From Gaiella sp038230035 (GTDB taxonomy: Bacteria; Actinomycetota; Thermoleophilia; Gaiellales; Gaiellaceae): DNA of 64,000 nucleotides. Shown one piece after another: positions 52,037 to 60,900 of the stretch. Positions within the stretch are counted from its first letter, which is position 1. Each line of letters begins with the position of its first letter. Below the pieces are notes generated by a model. The model worked only from the letters and a program-made list of their open reading frames with translations, was not told where the DNA came from and ran no database searches. The position numbers and the translations under genes are program-made. The DNA is taken from assembly GCA_038230035.1 (NCBI GenBank), contig JBBRNX010000007.1:62001-126000 (forward strand), read 5' to 3'.

Positions 52037-53166
52037 AGGCCGAGCTCGCGGGCGATGACCATCCGCTGCACTTCGTTTGTGCCCTCGCCGATCTCCAGGA
52101 TCTTCTGGTCGCGATACAGGCGCGAGATCGGGAACTCGTCCATGAAGCCATAGCCGCCGTGGATCTGGAGCGCCCAGTTGACGGCGCGATTCGAGAGCTC
52201 GGCGGTATACAGCTTGGCCATGGCTGCCTCGAGAGCAAACGGGCGTCCCTGGTCTTTCAGCCAAGCCGCGCGATGGACGAGCGCGCGGCCGGCCGAGATC
52301 TCGGTCGCCATGTCGGCGAGCCGGAAGCGGACGGCCTGAAACGACGAGATCGCGCGGCCGAACTGCTCGCGCTCTTGCGCGTACGCGGAGGCGAGGTCGT
52401 ACGCGCCCTGAGCCAACCCCACGCTCATGGCCGACACAGAGATGCGGCCGCCATCGAGGATCGTCAGGAACTGGTGGAAGCCCTTGCCCTCCTCGCCGAG
52501 GAGGTTCGCTTCGGGAACGGCGCAGTCGGTGAACGACAGCGACCGCGTGTCGGACGCCTTCCAGCCCATCTTGTGCATCGGTCCCGAGATGTCGTACCCG
52601 GACGCATCGTTCGGGACGATCAGGTTCGAGATCTCGTCCTCGCCGGTGCGTGCGGTGATGACGACGCAGCCGCTGATGTCGGTGCCCGCGTTCGTGATGA
52701 AGATCTTCGAGCCGTTGACGATCCACTGCCCGTCTTTGCGGCGGGCGGTCGTGCGCGTCGCGCCGGCGTCGGAGCCGGCGCCGGGTTCCGTCAAGCCGAA
52801 TGCGGCGAGCTTCTGGCCGGACGCGAGCTGCGGCAGCCATTCGCTCTTTTGCGCGTCGGAGCCGAACTGGAGGATCGGCATCGTGCCGAGCGAGGTGTGC
52901 GCGGCGACCGTGATCGCAACAGACGAGTCGATGCGCGCGAGCTCCTCGATCGCGAGCGCGTAGGCGAGCGTGTCGGCTCCGGCGCCGCCGTACTCCTCCG
53001 GGATCGGGATCCCCATCAGCCCGAGCTCGGCCAGTTCGGCGACGAGCTCGTACGGGAAGCGCGATTCGCGGTCGAGCGCCTCGGCGAGCGGTGCGACGCG
53101 ATCACGCGCGAACGAGCGAACCGTGTCGCGAATCAGCTCCTGCTCGGGTGAGAGGTCGAGATCCAC
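52033..53166 (-). CDS. Acyl-CoA dehydrogenase (isovaleryl/short-branched-chain type likely)
   Basis: A 377-residue flavoenzyme: LTEPGAGSDAGATRT, KIFITNAGTDI, QIHGGYGF and the catalytic-base region RDQKILEIGEGTNEVQRMVI. It oxidises acyl-CoA to enoyl-CoA and reduces ETF. The exact chain specificity cannot be read with certainty. Location near MCC-type carboxylase and methylglutaconyl-CoA hydratase-like genes suggests isovaleryl-CoA. GTG start. Confidence 0.9.
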   Translation of the reverse strand: MDLDLSPEQELIRDTVRSFARDRVAPLAEALDRESRFPYELVAELAELGLMGIPIPEEYGGAGADTLAYALAIEELARIDSSVAITVAAHTSLGTMPILQFGSDAQKSEWLPQLASGQKLAAFGLTEPGAGSDAGATRTTARRKDGQWIVNGSKIFITNAGTDISGCVVITARTGEDEISNLIVPNDASGYDISGPMHKMGWKASDTRSLSFTDCAVPEANLLGEEGKGFHQFLTILDGGRISVSAMSVGLAQGAYDLASAYAQEREQFGRAISSFQAVRFRLADMATEISAGRALVHRAAWLKDQGRPFALEAAMAKLYTAELSNRAVNWALQIHGGYGFMDEFPISRLYRDQKILEIGEGTNEVQRMVIARELGL

Positions 53167-53226
53167 AGGCGGCGCCGATGGTACCCGCGCCTCACCCTCG
53201 GTCGGCGCAGGCCGACCTCAGCGGGC

Positions 53227-53232
53227 TAGCAT
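53227..53232 (+). promoter_or_regulatory. Candidate -10 element TAGCAT
   Basis: TAGCAT plus six bases precedes the ATG at 53239. Confidence 0.45.
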
Positions 53233-53238
53233 CGACTC

Positions 53239-54420
53239 ATGCGGGAAGGCATCGACCGGCGCGGGATGATCGCCCTGTCGACGGGTCACCTCGCGGTCGA
53301 TTTTGCCTCGGGTAGCGTGCCCGCGCTGATTCCATTCCTCACGGACAAGTTCGATCTCAACTACGCGTTCGCCGCGATGCTGCTCCTCGCATCGACGGCC
53401 TCGTCGTCGGTTGTGCAGCCGCTCTTCGGCCTCCGCTCCGACCGCCGCGGCGCGCTGTGGCTGATTCCCGGCGGCGCGGCGCTCGCGGCTGTCGGTGTCG
53501 GTCTGGCAGCCATCTCGCCGACATACGTCCTTGTCCTCGTGCTCGTCACGGTCGGAGGCATCGGTGTCGCCGCGTTCCATCCGGAAGGCGCGAAGTTTGC
53601 CGCCTACGCGAGCGGACGCGAGCTTGCGCGCGGGATGTCGTACTTCAATATCGGCGGCAACTCGGGCTATGCGTTCGGCGCATACGCGACCGGTCTCCTG
53701 GTTCGCCCGCTCGGTCTCGTCGGTGGGCTCATCGTGATGCTCCCCGTGCTACTCACCTCGTTCTGGCTGATCCGGCTGCTGCCCCAACTGCGGCCGTTGA
53801 AGCCCGCGAGCAGCGCCTCGAAGCTCGTGCGCGGCGACGATCGGCGCGGCGCGATGGCGCTGCTCGGCTCGGTCATCGCTCTACGTAGCGTCGCGTGGTT
53901 CACGCTGCTCGCGTTCGTGCCACTCTGGGCGGAGAGGCACGGCGACTCGAAGGCCGAAGCCGGACGGCTCCTGTTTCTGATGCTTCTCGCCGGCGCCACC
54001 GGGACGCTTCTGATCGGTGCGGTCGCCGACCGGATCGGGCTGCGGCGGACGCTCCTCATCACGCAGACGCTCCTTGCGCCGCTGATCCTCACCTTCGTCT
54101 ATGTCGGCGGGGTGCTCGGCGCAGCCGCGCTGATGCTTGTCGGGATGTGCGTCGTCGGCACCTTCGGCGTGACGATGGTGCTGAGTCAGCTCTATCTGCC
54201 GCGCCACGTGGGCATGGCTTCAGGGCTATCGATCGGGCTGGCGATGGGAGTGGGCGGTGTCGCGGCGGTGATTCTCGGCGCGGTTGCGGATGCCGTCGAC
54301 CTGAAGACGGCGCTCACCATCTGCGCGCTGGCTCCGGCCGTCGGGGTCGTGCTTTGTCTGTTTCTCCCGGCGCCCGCGCCGCGTGCTCGTCTGACGATCG
54401 AACCGGTCGCCTCCGGGTAG
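53239..54420 (+). CDS. MFS transporter (fosmidomycin-resistance Fsr-like)
   Basis: A 393-residue transporter with about twelve helices. The segments LSTGHLAVDFASGSVPALIPFL and GIGVAAFHPEGAKFAA are typical of the Fsr branch. It is probably an exporter; the substrate is unknown. An SCP2 protein gene follows 32 bases downstream. Confidence 0.88.
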   Translation: MREGIDRRGMIALSTGHLAVDFASGSVPALIPFLTDKFDLNYAFAAMLLLASTASSSVVQPLFGLRSDRRGALWLIPGGAALAAVGVGLAAISPTYVLVLVLVTVGGIGVAAFHPEGAKFAAYASGRELARGMSYFNIGGNSGYAFGAYATGLLVRPLGLVGGLIVMLPVLLTSFWLIRLLPQLRPLKPASSASKLVRGDDRRGAMALLGSVIALRSVAWFTLLAFVPLWAERHGDSKAEAGRLLFLMLLAGATGTLLIGAVADRIGLRRTLLITQTLLAPLILTFVYVGGVLGAAALMLVGMCVVGTFGVTMVLSQLYLPRHVGMASGLSIGLAMGVGGVAAVILGAVADAVDLKTALTICALAPAVGVVLCLFLPAPAPRARLTIEPVASG

Positions 54421-54452
54421 GCTCCGCGAACACGTCGACACAGGAGGACGGG

Positions 54453-54758
54453 ATGGCCACAGTGCAAGAGTTCTTCGCGGAGCTGCCGACGCGCGTCGAC
54501 CCGGCTCGGACGGCCGGCATGCACAACTCCTTCGTGTTCGACGTCACCGGCGTCGGCGCGTGGACCGTACGGGTCGATGATGGTGCCGTGACCGTCGCAG
54601 AGGGGGCGGAGGACGCTGACTGCACGATCTCGGCCAACGAGGAGACGCTGACGCGCATCGTCAACGGCGAGCAGAATCCGACAACTGCCTTCATGACCGG
54701 CAAGCTGAAGATCGATGGCGACTTGGGCGCCGCGCTGAAGCTGCAGAAGCTGTTCTAG
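54453..54758 (+). CDS. SCP2 sterol-binding-domain protein
   Basis: A 101-residue single SCP2 domain: DGAVTVAEGAEDADCTIS, then NGEQNPTTAFMTGKLKIDGD and LKLQKLF at the end. It should bind a hydrophobic ligand such as an acyl chain in the cytosol. AGGAGG precedes the ATG. The holin-family gene starts five bases after its stop. Confidence 0.88.
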   Translation: MATVQEFFAELPTRVDPARTAGMHNSFVFDVTGVGAWTVRVDDGAVTVAEGAEDADCTISANEETLTRIVNGEQNPTTAFMTGKLKIDGDLGAALKLQKLF

Positions 54759-54763
54759 GCGAC

Positions 54764-55186
54764 GTGAACCACAAGCTCTGGAGAGGGTTCGAAGGGCGCC
54801 AGGCCTGGGTTGTACGGGTCCTCGTCGCCTGGGGTGCGACAGCCGTCGCGCTCGCGGTGGCGGCCTGGGTGTTCGACAGCTTCGTCATCACGAGCACTGC
54901 GACTCTCCTGATCGCGGCGGCCGTCTACGCGCTCGTCAACGTGTTCCTGAAGCCGCTCGCGACGTTTTTCGCGCTACCGCTGATCCTGCTGACGCTCGGA
55001 GTCGCCTACTTCTTCGTCAACGTGCTGATGCTCTGGGTGACGGTCAAGCTGGTCAATGGGTTCGAGATCCGAGGCTTCTGGACGTATGTTGGCGCGACGA
55101 TCGTCGTGGCGCTTGTCAACAGCCTCGTGCGCCGCGTGTTGTCTCCGGCGCGCAAGACCGGTTTCCACTTCGTGCGCAACCGCTAG
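54764..55186 (+). CDS. Phage-holin-family (4_2 type) small membrane protein
   Basis: A 140-residue protein with four helices. The motif YALVNVFLKPLATFFALPL, then LGVAYFFVNVLMLWV, and the final NSLVRRVLSP belong to the family named mycobacterial 4-TMS phage holin. Such genes are widespread in bacterial chromosomes and need not be phage-derived. GTG start. The stop converges (four-base overlap) with the biotin carboxylase gene. Confidence 0.85.
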   Translation: MNHKLWRGFEGRQAWVVRVLVAWGATAVALAVAAWVFDSFVITSTATLLIAAAVYALVNVFLKPLATFFALPLILLTLGVAYFFVNVLMLWVTVKLVNGFEIRGFWTYVGATIVVALVNSLVRRVLSPARKTGFHFVRNR

Positions 55187-56820
55187 CTGGGAGCGTCGGC
55201 GGGGCCGAGCTCGACCAGGAGCGCACCGCTTGCCACACGGTCGCCGGCAGCGACGTGGATTGCTGTCACCGTCCCGTCGTACGGCGATGAAACAGGCGTC
55301 TCCATCTTCATGGCTTCGAGCACCAGCAGAGTCTGGCGTGCTTGCACGGCGTCGCCGGGGGTGACGTCGACGCGAAGGACCGTGCCCGGCATCGGCGCGC
55401 TGACGGCGCTGCTTCCTCCGGTGGCCTCGGTCGGCGACACATGAGACAGCTCCTCGATGTCCGGCGGTGGCGCCGGCGGCGGACTCGGCAGGTTGAGCCG
55501 CCACGGAGTACGCCACGGGCCGGATACGGTGCCGAGCGGGTGTCGCGACAACGGCGGGTGTTCGGTGAGGAACACCGTCGAGACGGCGCCGGCACGAACG
55601 TCGGGGTGGACGACGAGCCAGCGGAGAAGCGGCAAATTCGTCGTGACTCCTTCGATCTCGGTCTCCGCGAGTGCGGCGGCGAGTCGATCGAGAGCGTCCT
55701 CGCGTGTCTCAGCGTGTGCGATCAGCTTGGCGACGAGCGAGTCGTACGAGGTCCCGATCTCGTCGCCTTCCTCGAATCCGGCATCGACGCGGATGCCCTC
55801 GGGCAGGCGGAGCCGTTCGAGCCGTCCGGCCTGCGGCAGGAACGTGCGGGGATCCTCGGCGCAGAGACGCACTTCGATCGCATAGCCGTGACGCCTCGGA
55901 GCCTCGTCTGCGAGCGACTCACCGTTCGCGACGCGGAGCTGGAGCTCCACCAGATCAACGCCGTAGACGCATTCCGTCACCGGGTGCTCGACCTGGATCC
56001 GGCCGTTGAGCTCGAGGAAGAGGACGTCGTCGCCCGCGACGAGAAACTCGGCCGTCCCGGCGTTGCGATAGCCGACCGCCGACACGAACGCCGCCGCCGC
56101 CGCTTCGAGCCGTCGCCGAACATCGTCCGGCAGGTCCGCCGGAGGGCTCTCCTCGAGCACCTTCTGGTGGCGTCGCTGCACCGAGCAGTCGCGCTCGCCG
56201 AGGACGAGGACGTGGCCGTTCGCATCGACGACGAGCTGCACCTCGATGTGGCGAGCCCGTTCGAGGTAACGCTCGCAGAACACACGGCCGTCGCCGAACG
56301 CCGCTTCGGCTTCGCGCTCGGCGGCGGCTAGCGCATCGTCGAGCTCCGCTGCCGAACGCACGATCCGCATGCCGCGCCCGCCGCCGCCGGCAGTTGCCTT
56401 CACGAGGAGTGGGAAGCCGATTGTCGCCGCATCGCCCTCGGGCAGCACCGGGACGCCGGCTGCGACGGCGGCGCGTTTCGCAGCCGCCTTGTCACCGCCG
56501 AGGCTGAGGGCCTCGGCGGGCGGGCCGACCCACGTCAGGCCGGCGTCGCTGACCGCGGCAGCGAAGTCGGGGCTCTCGGCGAGGAAGCCATATCCCGGAT
56601 GGATCGCGTCGGCACCCGAGTCGCGTGCCGCGCGCAGGAGATCGACCGCGTCGAGGTAGCCGGCAACCTCGACAGTCGCGTCCGCGCTGCGCGCGTGCAG
56701 CGAGCCGCGATCGTCCGGGGCGACGACAGCGACCGTCTCGATCCCGAGGCGCCGGCACGTACGGAACACCCGCAGCGCGATCTCGCCTCGATTCGCAACC
56801 AGTAGCCGCACGACCGACAT
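55183..56820 (-). CDS. Biotin carboxylase/BCCP subunit of an acyl-CoA carboxylase (MCC alpha-like)
   Basis: A 545-residue fusion: biotin carboxylase (1-450) with ATP-grasp motifs (KATAGGGGRGMRIV, HIEVQLVVDANGHVL) and a C-terminal biotinyl domain with EAMKMETP (Lys about 505). The canonical FLEMNTR reads FLELNGRIQVEHPVTE. It lacks the BT domain that links larger MCC/PCC alpha chains to the beta ring, so it is shorter than usual. Its partner is probably the carboxyltransferase at 61526. The ATG overlaps the EamA stop (TGATG). Confidence 0.9.
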   Translation of the reverse strand: MSVVRLLVANRGEIALRVFRTCRRLGIETVAVVAPDDRGSLHARSADATVEVAGYLDAVDLLRAARDSGADAIHPGYGFLAESPDFAAAVSDAGLTWVGPPAEALSLGGDKAAAKRAAVAAGVPVLPEGDAATIGFPLLVKATAGGGGRGMRIVRSAAELDDALAAAEREAEAAFGDGRVFCERYLERARHIEVQLVVDANGHVLVLGERDCSVQRRHQKVLEESPPADLPDDVRRRLEAAAAAFVSAVGYRNAGTAEFLVAGDDVLFLELNGRIQVEHPVTECVYGVDLVELQLRVANGESLADEAPRRHGYAIEVRLCAEDPRTFLPQAGRLERLRLPEGIRVDAGFEEGDEIGTSYDSLVAKLIAHAETREDALDRLAAALAETEIEGVTTNLPLLRWLVVHPDVRAGAVSTVFLTEHPPLSRHPLGTVSGPWRTPWRLNLPSPPPAPPPDIEELSHVSPTEATGGSSAVSAPMPGTVLRVDVTPGDAVQARQTLLVLEAMKMETPVSSPYDGTVTAIHVAAGDRVASGALLVELGPADAPS

Positions 56821-57680
56821 CAGCCCGTCGAGATCAGGACGACGGCGCCGAGTGCGAGCAGCACCCCGGTCAGCTGCAGCCGTGATAGGCGCTCGTGGAG
56901 GACGAAGGCGGCAAGCAGCACCGTCGTCACAGGGTAGAGCGACGCGAGCACGGACGGGATCGCGAGCGTGCCGTGGCGGAACGCGAGGACAAGACAGCCG
57001 ACGGCTGCCACTTCGAGCGCGCCGATTGCGAGGATCAGCTTCCCCGTTCCCTGCGGTTGGACGGGCTCCGGCCGGCGGGCCAGTGCGACGACGAGCAGCA
57101 GCAGACCGGCCGACGACGCGCGGGATAGGGGGACGGCCCATAGGCCGGCGGTGTCGCCGATCTGCGCTAGGCAGATCAGGAAGAGCCCGAAGAGAATGCC
57201 GGCGACGACCGCAAAGCTCAGGCCGCGACGCGCGTCCCGGGGCGAGACGTCACCACGCGAGGGCGCCATCGACACGATCGCCACGGCGACCACGGCCACC
57301 CCGATGCCGATCAGCGCCGGAGCTCCGGGCCGCTCGTTGCGTGCCAGTCCGACGACGACCGGTAGCACCGTTCCCACCAGTGCGGTCACCGGTGCGATGA
57401 CGCTGATCTGCCCGAGCACCAGCGCCGAATAGAAGAACGCCAGTCCTACCCCGACGGTGACCCCGCTGCCGAGTGACCAGGCGATGTCTCCACCGGTGAC
57501 GCGGTCGGCGCCGACGACGGCAGCGACGGGGAGCGCGATGGCGAAGCCGAACGCCTGCGCACGGGCCGCGACGCGGATCGGCCACATCCGGCGCGAGACG
57601 AGCCCACCGAGGAAGTCGGCACCTCCGACGAGAGCAGCCGACAGCAATGCGAAGAAGGCCGCCATCGAGGCCGAGATCAT
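56820..57680 (-). CDS. EamA/DMT-superfamily transporter
   Basis: A membrane protein of about 286 residues with ten predicted helices in two repeats; the second EamA half ends YPVTTVLLAAFVLHERLSRLQ, a clear family signature. The start is uncertain: ATG 57680, ATG 57665 and upstream GTG codons are possible and none has a good ribosome-binding site. It lies between the enoyl-CoA hydratase and biotin carboxylase genes, so it may export or import a pathway-related metabolite. Confidence 0.8.
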   Translation of the reverse strand: MISASMAAFFALLSAALVGGADFLGGLVSRRMWPIRVAARAQAFGFAIALPVAAVVGADRVTGGDIAWSLGSGVTVGVGLAFFYSALVLGQISVIAPVTALVGTVLPVVVGLARNERPGAPALIGIGVAVVAVAIVSMAPSRGDVSPRDARRGLSFAVVAGILFGLFLICLAQIGDTAGLWAVPLSRASSAGLLLLVVALARRPEPVQPQGTGKLILAIGALEVAAVGCLVLAFRHGTLAIPSVLASLYPVTTVLLAAFVLHERLSRLQLTGVLLALGAVVLISTG

Positions 57681-57748
57681 CGCAGGCTCGGGGCGCAGCG
57701 CGGCCTCGACCGACACCTCGGCCACAGCCCCGCTTCGCGTCGCTGGAG

Positions 57749-58525
57749 CTACTGCTCGGCGGGATCGGGGCACCAGGACGCGAATCCCGGCTGCCCGGGC
57801 TTGCGACCCGCAAGGAACGCCTGGAGGCCCTCCTGGCCTTCCGGGCTCGTCCGTCGTTCGGCAATGCGGCGCGTTGTCTCGGGGCCGTCGGGTCGGTCGA
57901 GCACCAGCCGCTTCGCCGCACGCGACGCGCGTGGAGCCGCGGTGCTCAGCTCGGTGAGGATGCGTCGAGATGCTGCGTCCAGATCGCCTGTCACCTCGTG
58001 GACGAGACCGAGTTGGTGTGCAGTGACCGCGTCGAAACGTTCGCCGGTGACGAAGTAGCGGCGGGCAGCGCTCTCACCGATCTTTCGGAGCGCGAACGGC
58101 GAGATGACGGCCGGGATGATGCCGAGCTTTACCTCCGAGAACGCGAAGACCGTGCGTTCGTGCGCAACGACGATGTCGCAGCATGCGACGAGGCCTGCGC
58201 CACCGCCGAGCGCGTGCCCCTGGACGGCCGCGACGACGGGCGCGGGGCAGGAGTCGACGGCTTCGAGCATGCGCCGGAGCGCGGTTGCGTCGGCCACGTT
58301 GGCGTCGTAGTCCAAGCTCGCGGATGCACGCATCCAGTCGATGTCTGCGCCGGCACAAAAGCTCGGCCCGTCGCCTGCGAGGACGACGGCGCGCGAGGTA
58401 CCGACGTCGACGAACGCTTCGGCCAGCTCGGTGATCAAAGAGGCGTCGAACGCGTTCCGGGTCTCGGGCCGCGAGAGGGTGATGCGGAGCAGGTCGCCGT
58501 CTCGCTCGACGCGTAGCGCGCTCAT
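57749..58525 (-). CDS. Enoyl-CoA hydratase family protein, methylglutaconyl-CoA hydratase-like
   Basis: A 258-residue crotonase. The CoA/oxyanion loops are FCAGADIDWM and QGHALGGGAGLVACCDI, and the catalytic region is FSEVKLGIIPAVISPF. The GADIDWM variant resembles methylglutaconyl-CoA hydratases, which fits leucine degradation together with the MCC-type carboxylase subunits nearby. It appears to head a minus-strand unit with the EamA and biotin carboxylase genes. Confidence 0.87.
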   Translation of the reverse strand: MSALRVERDGDLLRITLSRPETRNAFDASLITELAEAFVDVGTSRAVVLAGDGPSFCAGADIDWMRASASLDYDANVADATALRRMLEAVDSCPAPVVAAVQGHALGGGAGLVACCDIVVAHERTVFAFSEVKLGIIPAVISPFALRKIGESAARRYFVTGERFDAVTAHQLGLVHEVTGDLDAASRRILTELSTAAPRASRAAKRLVLDRPDGPETTRRIAERRTSPEGQEGLQAFLAGRKPGQPGFASWCPDPAEQ

Positions 58526-58533
58526 CGCGGCGG

Positions 58534-58539
58534 AGCCTA
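58534..58539 (-). promoter_or_regulatory. Candidate -10 element TAGGCT (minus strand)
   Basis: On the minus strand TAGGCT plus eight bases precedes the ATG at 58525. Confidence 0.42.
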
Positions 58540-58566
58540 GTCTGTCCGGCGGCTACGCCTGCCGGT

Positions 58567-58572
58567 TAGAGT
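58567..58572 (+). promoter_or_regulatory. Candidate -10 element TAGAGT
   Basis: TAGAGT plus seven bases precedes the GTG at 58580. It shares a 54-base divergent spacer with the hydratase promoter. Confidence 0.5.
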
Positions 58573-58579
58573 CGCCCTC

Positions 58580-59440
58580 GTGACCGGGGGTGTCCTTCGA
58601 GGTGCGTTGGCCGCAACAGTTACACCCTTGCGAGAGGGCGGCGCCGCGCTCGACGACGACGCGTTTGGGCCGCTCGTCGATTTCCTCCACCTGGGCGGAG
58701 TCGACGGGCTGCTGGCCTTCGGGACGAACGGCGAGGGAATCCTCCTCTCGGTCGCGGAGCGGCAGCGCGGCCTTCGGCTGTTCATCGACGCGGCGGCGGG
58801 ACGCATGCAGGTGGCTGCGCACTGTGGCGCGCAGACGACCGCCGACACCGTCTCGCTCGCCGCCGACGCGGCAGAAGCAGGAGCAGACGCAGTCGCCGTG
58901 ATCGCCCCGCCGTACTTTCCGCTCGACGAGGACGCGCAGTACGCACATTTCAGCGCGGCCGCCGGAGTCTGCTCGCCGCTCCCGTTCTACGTGTACGAGT
59001 TCGCGAGGACGAGCGGCTATTCCGTCGGCGTCGACGTGCTTCTGCGATTGCAGGCAGAGGTGGCGAACTTCGTCGGTCTCAAGGTCTCGGACACCCCGTG
59101 GGAAGCGTTCGAGCGGTATCTGCTCCCTGGGCTCGATGTCTTCGTCGGGCCGGAGTCGCTGATCTACCCTGGTCTCGAAGCGGGTGCGGTCGGCGCTGTC
59201 TCGGCGCTCGCATCCGCCTTCCCTGCCGAGGTCGCGGCGGTCGTGCGCCTGGCGACCGAGGACTCTGGCGCGGAGCTTGGCGAGCTACGCGCGGTCGTCG
59301 ACACGTTTCCTCGTCCTGCCGCGCTGAAGCGCATCATCGCTGCGCGCGGGGTCCCGATCGCGCCGGCTGTCCGCGCGCCGCTGCGCGACCTGACGCCTGA
59401 CGAGATCGCCCGTCTCGACGCCTGGCTGACGACCCTGTGA
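58580..59440 (+). CDS. DapA/NAL/HOGA-family aldolase or hydratase
   Basis: A 286-residue TIM-barrel enzyme. The carboxylate-binding GTNGEG is at 48-53, the candidate catalytic Tyr137 is in LPFYVYEF, and the Schiff-base Lys168 is in FVGLKVSD. The members act on pyruvate or 2-oxo acids (dihydrodipicolinate synthase, N-acetylneuraminate lyase, 4-hydroxy-2-oxoglutarate aldolase). The GTGA overlap with a proline dehydrogenase gene favours a role in proline or hydroxyproline catabolism over lysine synthesis. Confidence 0.85.
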   Translation: MTGGVLRGALAATVTPLREGGAALDDDAFGPLVDFLHLGGVDGLLAFGTNGEGILLSVAERQRGLRLFIDAAAGRMQVAAHCGAQTTADTVSLAADAAEAGADAVAVIAPPYFPLDEDAQYAHFSAAAGVCSPLPFYVYEFARTSGYSVGVDVLLRLQAEVANFVGLKVSDTPWEAFERYLLPGLDVFVGPESLIYPGLEAGAVGAVSALASAFPAEVAAVVRLATEDSGAELGELRAVVDTFPRPAALKRIIAARGVPIAPAVRAPLRDLTPDEIARLDAWLTTL

Positions 59441-60366
59441 ACCTCCTCGACAGGACACTTCGGCGGGTCATTCTCGCCGCCGCGGACAGCCCGCGGCTGC
59501 AACGCTTCGTGCGGCGCCACGGGATGCGGTTCGGTGCCGGCCGGTTCGTCGCGGGCGAGTCGCTCGACGCGGCAGTCCCGGTGCTGCGGCGGCTGAACGA
59601 CCTCGGGCTCGCGACGAACACGACATTGCTCGGCGAAGGCATCACCGACGAGGCCGAGACGCGTGCTGTCGTCGATTCGTATCGCACAATCATCGACCGT
59701 ATAGCGACCGAGGGACTGCGGACGAATGTCGCGTTCAAGCTGACGCAGCTGGGGCTCGTGCTCGACGAGGAGCTGGCGTTCGCGAACCTGTGCGCGCTCG
59801 CGGATCATGCGGCGTCGCACGGCGCATTCGTTCGCATCGACATGGAGGAATCGACACATGTCGACGCAACCCTGCGCCTCTTCCGTCGAGCCCGGGAGGG
59901 CGGGCGGGACAACGTGGGCACGGTGCTCCAGTCGTACCTCTACCGCACCGAGTCCGACCTCGAGGCGCTACTCGATCTCGCCCCGAACCTACGCTTCGTG
60001 AAGGGCGCGTACCTGGAGCTTCCGGAAATCGCCTATCCGGACAAGGAGGACGTCGACGCGTCGTACGCACGGCTCGTCGAGCGGTCGCTCACGGCGGGCG
60101 GGTTCACCGCGGTCGCAACGCACGACGAGCGGCTGATCGAGGGGGTCATCGCGTTTGCCGAACGACAAGGAATCGCCCGCGACCGGTTCCAATTCCAGAT
60201 GCTGTACGGCGTCCGGACGAAGCTCCAGCTCGATCTGGTGCGGCGCGGCTTCGACGTGCTCGTCGCGACACCCTATGGCCCGGACTGGTACCGCTATCTG
60301 ATGCGGCGCCTCGCGGAACGGCCCGCGAATCTGCTCTTCTTCGCACGTAGCTTTATTCGCCGCTGA
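59437..60366 (+). CDS. Proline dehydrogenase (PutA PRODH domain)
   Basis: A 309-residue FAD TIM-barrel enzyme: VAFKLTQLGLVLDEEL, FVRIDMEES, LQSYLYRTESDL, LRFVKGAYLE, FQMLYGVRT and PYGPDWYRYLMRRLAERPAN. It oxidises proline, or hydroxyproline in the PRODH2 branch, to the pyrroline carboxylate and reduces quinone. It is monofunctional, and no P5C dehydrogenase is in the window. Coupled to the DapA-family gene by overlap. Confidence 0.93.
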   Translation: MNLLDRTLRRVILAAADSPRLQRFVRRHGMRFGAGRFVAGESLDAAVPVLRRLNDLGLATNTTLLGEGITDEAETRAVVDSYRTIIDRIATEGLRTNVAFKLTQLGLVLDEELAFANLCALADHAASHGAFVRIDMEESTHVDATLRLFRRAREGGRDNVGTVLQSYLYRTESDLEALLDLAPNLRFVKGAYLELPEIAYPDKEDVDASYARLVERSLTAGGFTAVATHDERLIEGVIAFAERQGIARDRFQFQMLYGVRTKLQLDLVRRGFDVLVATPYGPDWYRYLMRRLAERPANLLFFARSFIRR

Positions 60367-60369
60367 TCG

Positions 60370-60375
60370 TAGAAT
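60370..60375 (+). promoter_or_regulatory. Candidate -10 element TAGAAT
   Basis: TAGAAT plus six bases precedes the GTG at 60382. Confidence 0.45.
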
Positions 60376-60381
60376 CAGAAG

Positions 60382-60666
60382 GTGGACGAACGACCGCTGC
60401 GGAGGAGCCTAACGCCGATCGGCGACGAGCTGATGCCCCATGAGACCGTTCCCGGGAAGGCGTCTCTGCTCGACCGGTGGCGGCGCTGGCGGGAACGGCG
60501 GGAGGCGCCGGCGACGCTGCGAGGTGCCGTGCTCCGGGTGGTGGTGCGTCTGGTGGTGACCGCCGTCGTGGGGAGCGCGGTCGCGGTTGGTGCCGCACAT
60601 CTGTTTCACCGCAAGACGTCGTTCGGTCTGTACCTCGTCGGCGGGGTGCTGATGGGAGTGCGGTAG
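60382..60666 (+). CDS. Small single-helix membrane protein, unknown
   Basis: A 94-residue protein: an Arg-rich cytosolic N-terminus (RWRRWRERRE), one helix (about 53-70, VVVRLVVTAVVGSAVAVGAA) and a second weaker hydrophobic stretch ending GLYLVGGVLMGVR. No family recognised. The leaderless-type hexamer upstream supports expression. Confidence 0.6.
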   Translation: MDERPLRRSLTPIGDELMPHETVPGKASLLDRWRRWRERREAPATLRGAVLRVVVRLVVTAVVGSAVAVGAAHLFHRKTSFGLYLVGGVLMGVR

Positions 60667-60731
60667 CCGCATCCACCGGGCGAGCCTCCTCGGCCCGAGC
60701 TCGCTACGCGGAGAACGGCCCGGCCAACCGC

Positions 60732-60812
60732 ATGGCATCGAGCATCGCGATGGCTGCAGCAGGGCTTGTCATCCTCGTGCTGGGTGCGCTCGTGGAGTCG
60801 GCAGGCAACTAG
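60732..60812 (+). CDS. Possible 26-residue membrane peptide
   Basis: ATG 60732 to TAG 60812 encodes MASSIAMAAAGLVILVLGAL and a short polar tail, a single hydrophobic helix. There is no clear ribosome-binding site. It could be the tail of a longer frame or spurious. Confidence 0.3.
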   Translation: MASSIAMAAAGLVILVLGALVESAGN

Positions 60813-60852
60813 GCCGACGAAGGAGTACGTGCTCACGGGTTTAGTGCCACTT

Positions 60853-60888
60853 CGGCGGCGGTGGGTTCGTCTCGACCCACCGCCGCCG
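60853..60888. terminator. Strong hairpin downstream of the collagen-like gene
   Basis: CGGCGGCGGTGGGT pairs with ACCCACCGCCGCCG (14 bp, 8-base loop) just after the minus-strand stop at 60901. Probably bidirectional. Confidence 0.65.
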
Positions 60889-60900
60889 TCGAGAGCGGGC

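Noticed and set aside
54764..55186. Prophage remnant suggested by the holin-family gene
   Set aside because: No other phage genes or attachment sites are near, and this family is common as a chromosomal small membrane protein.
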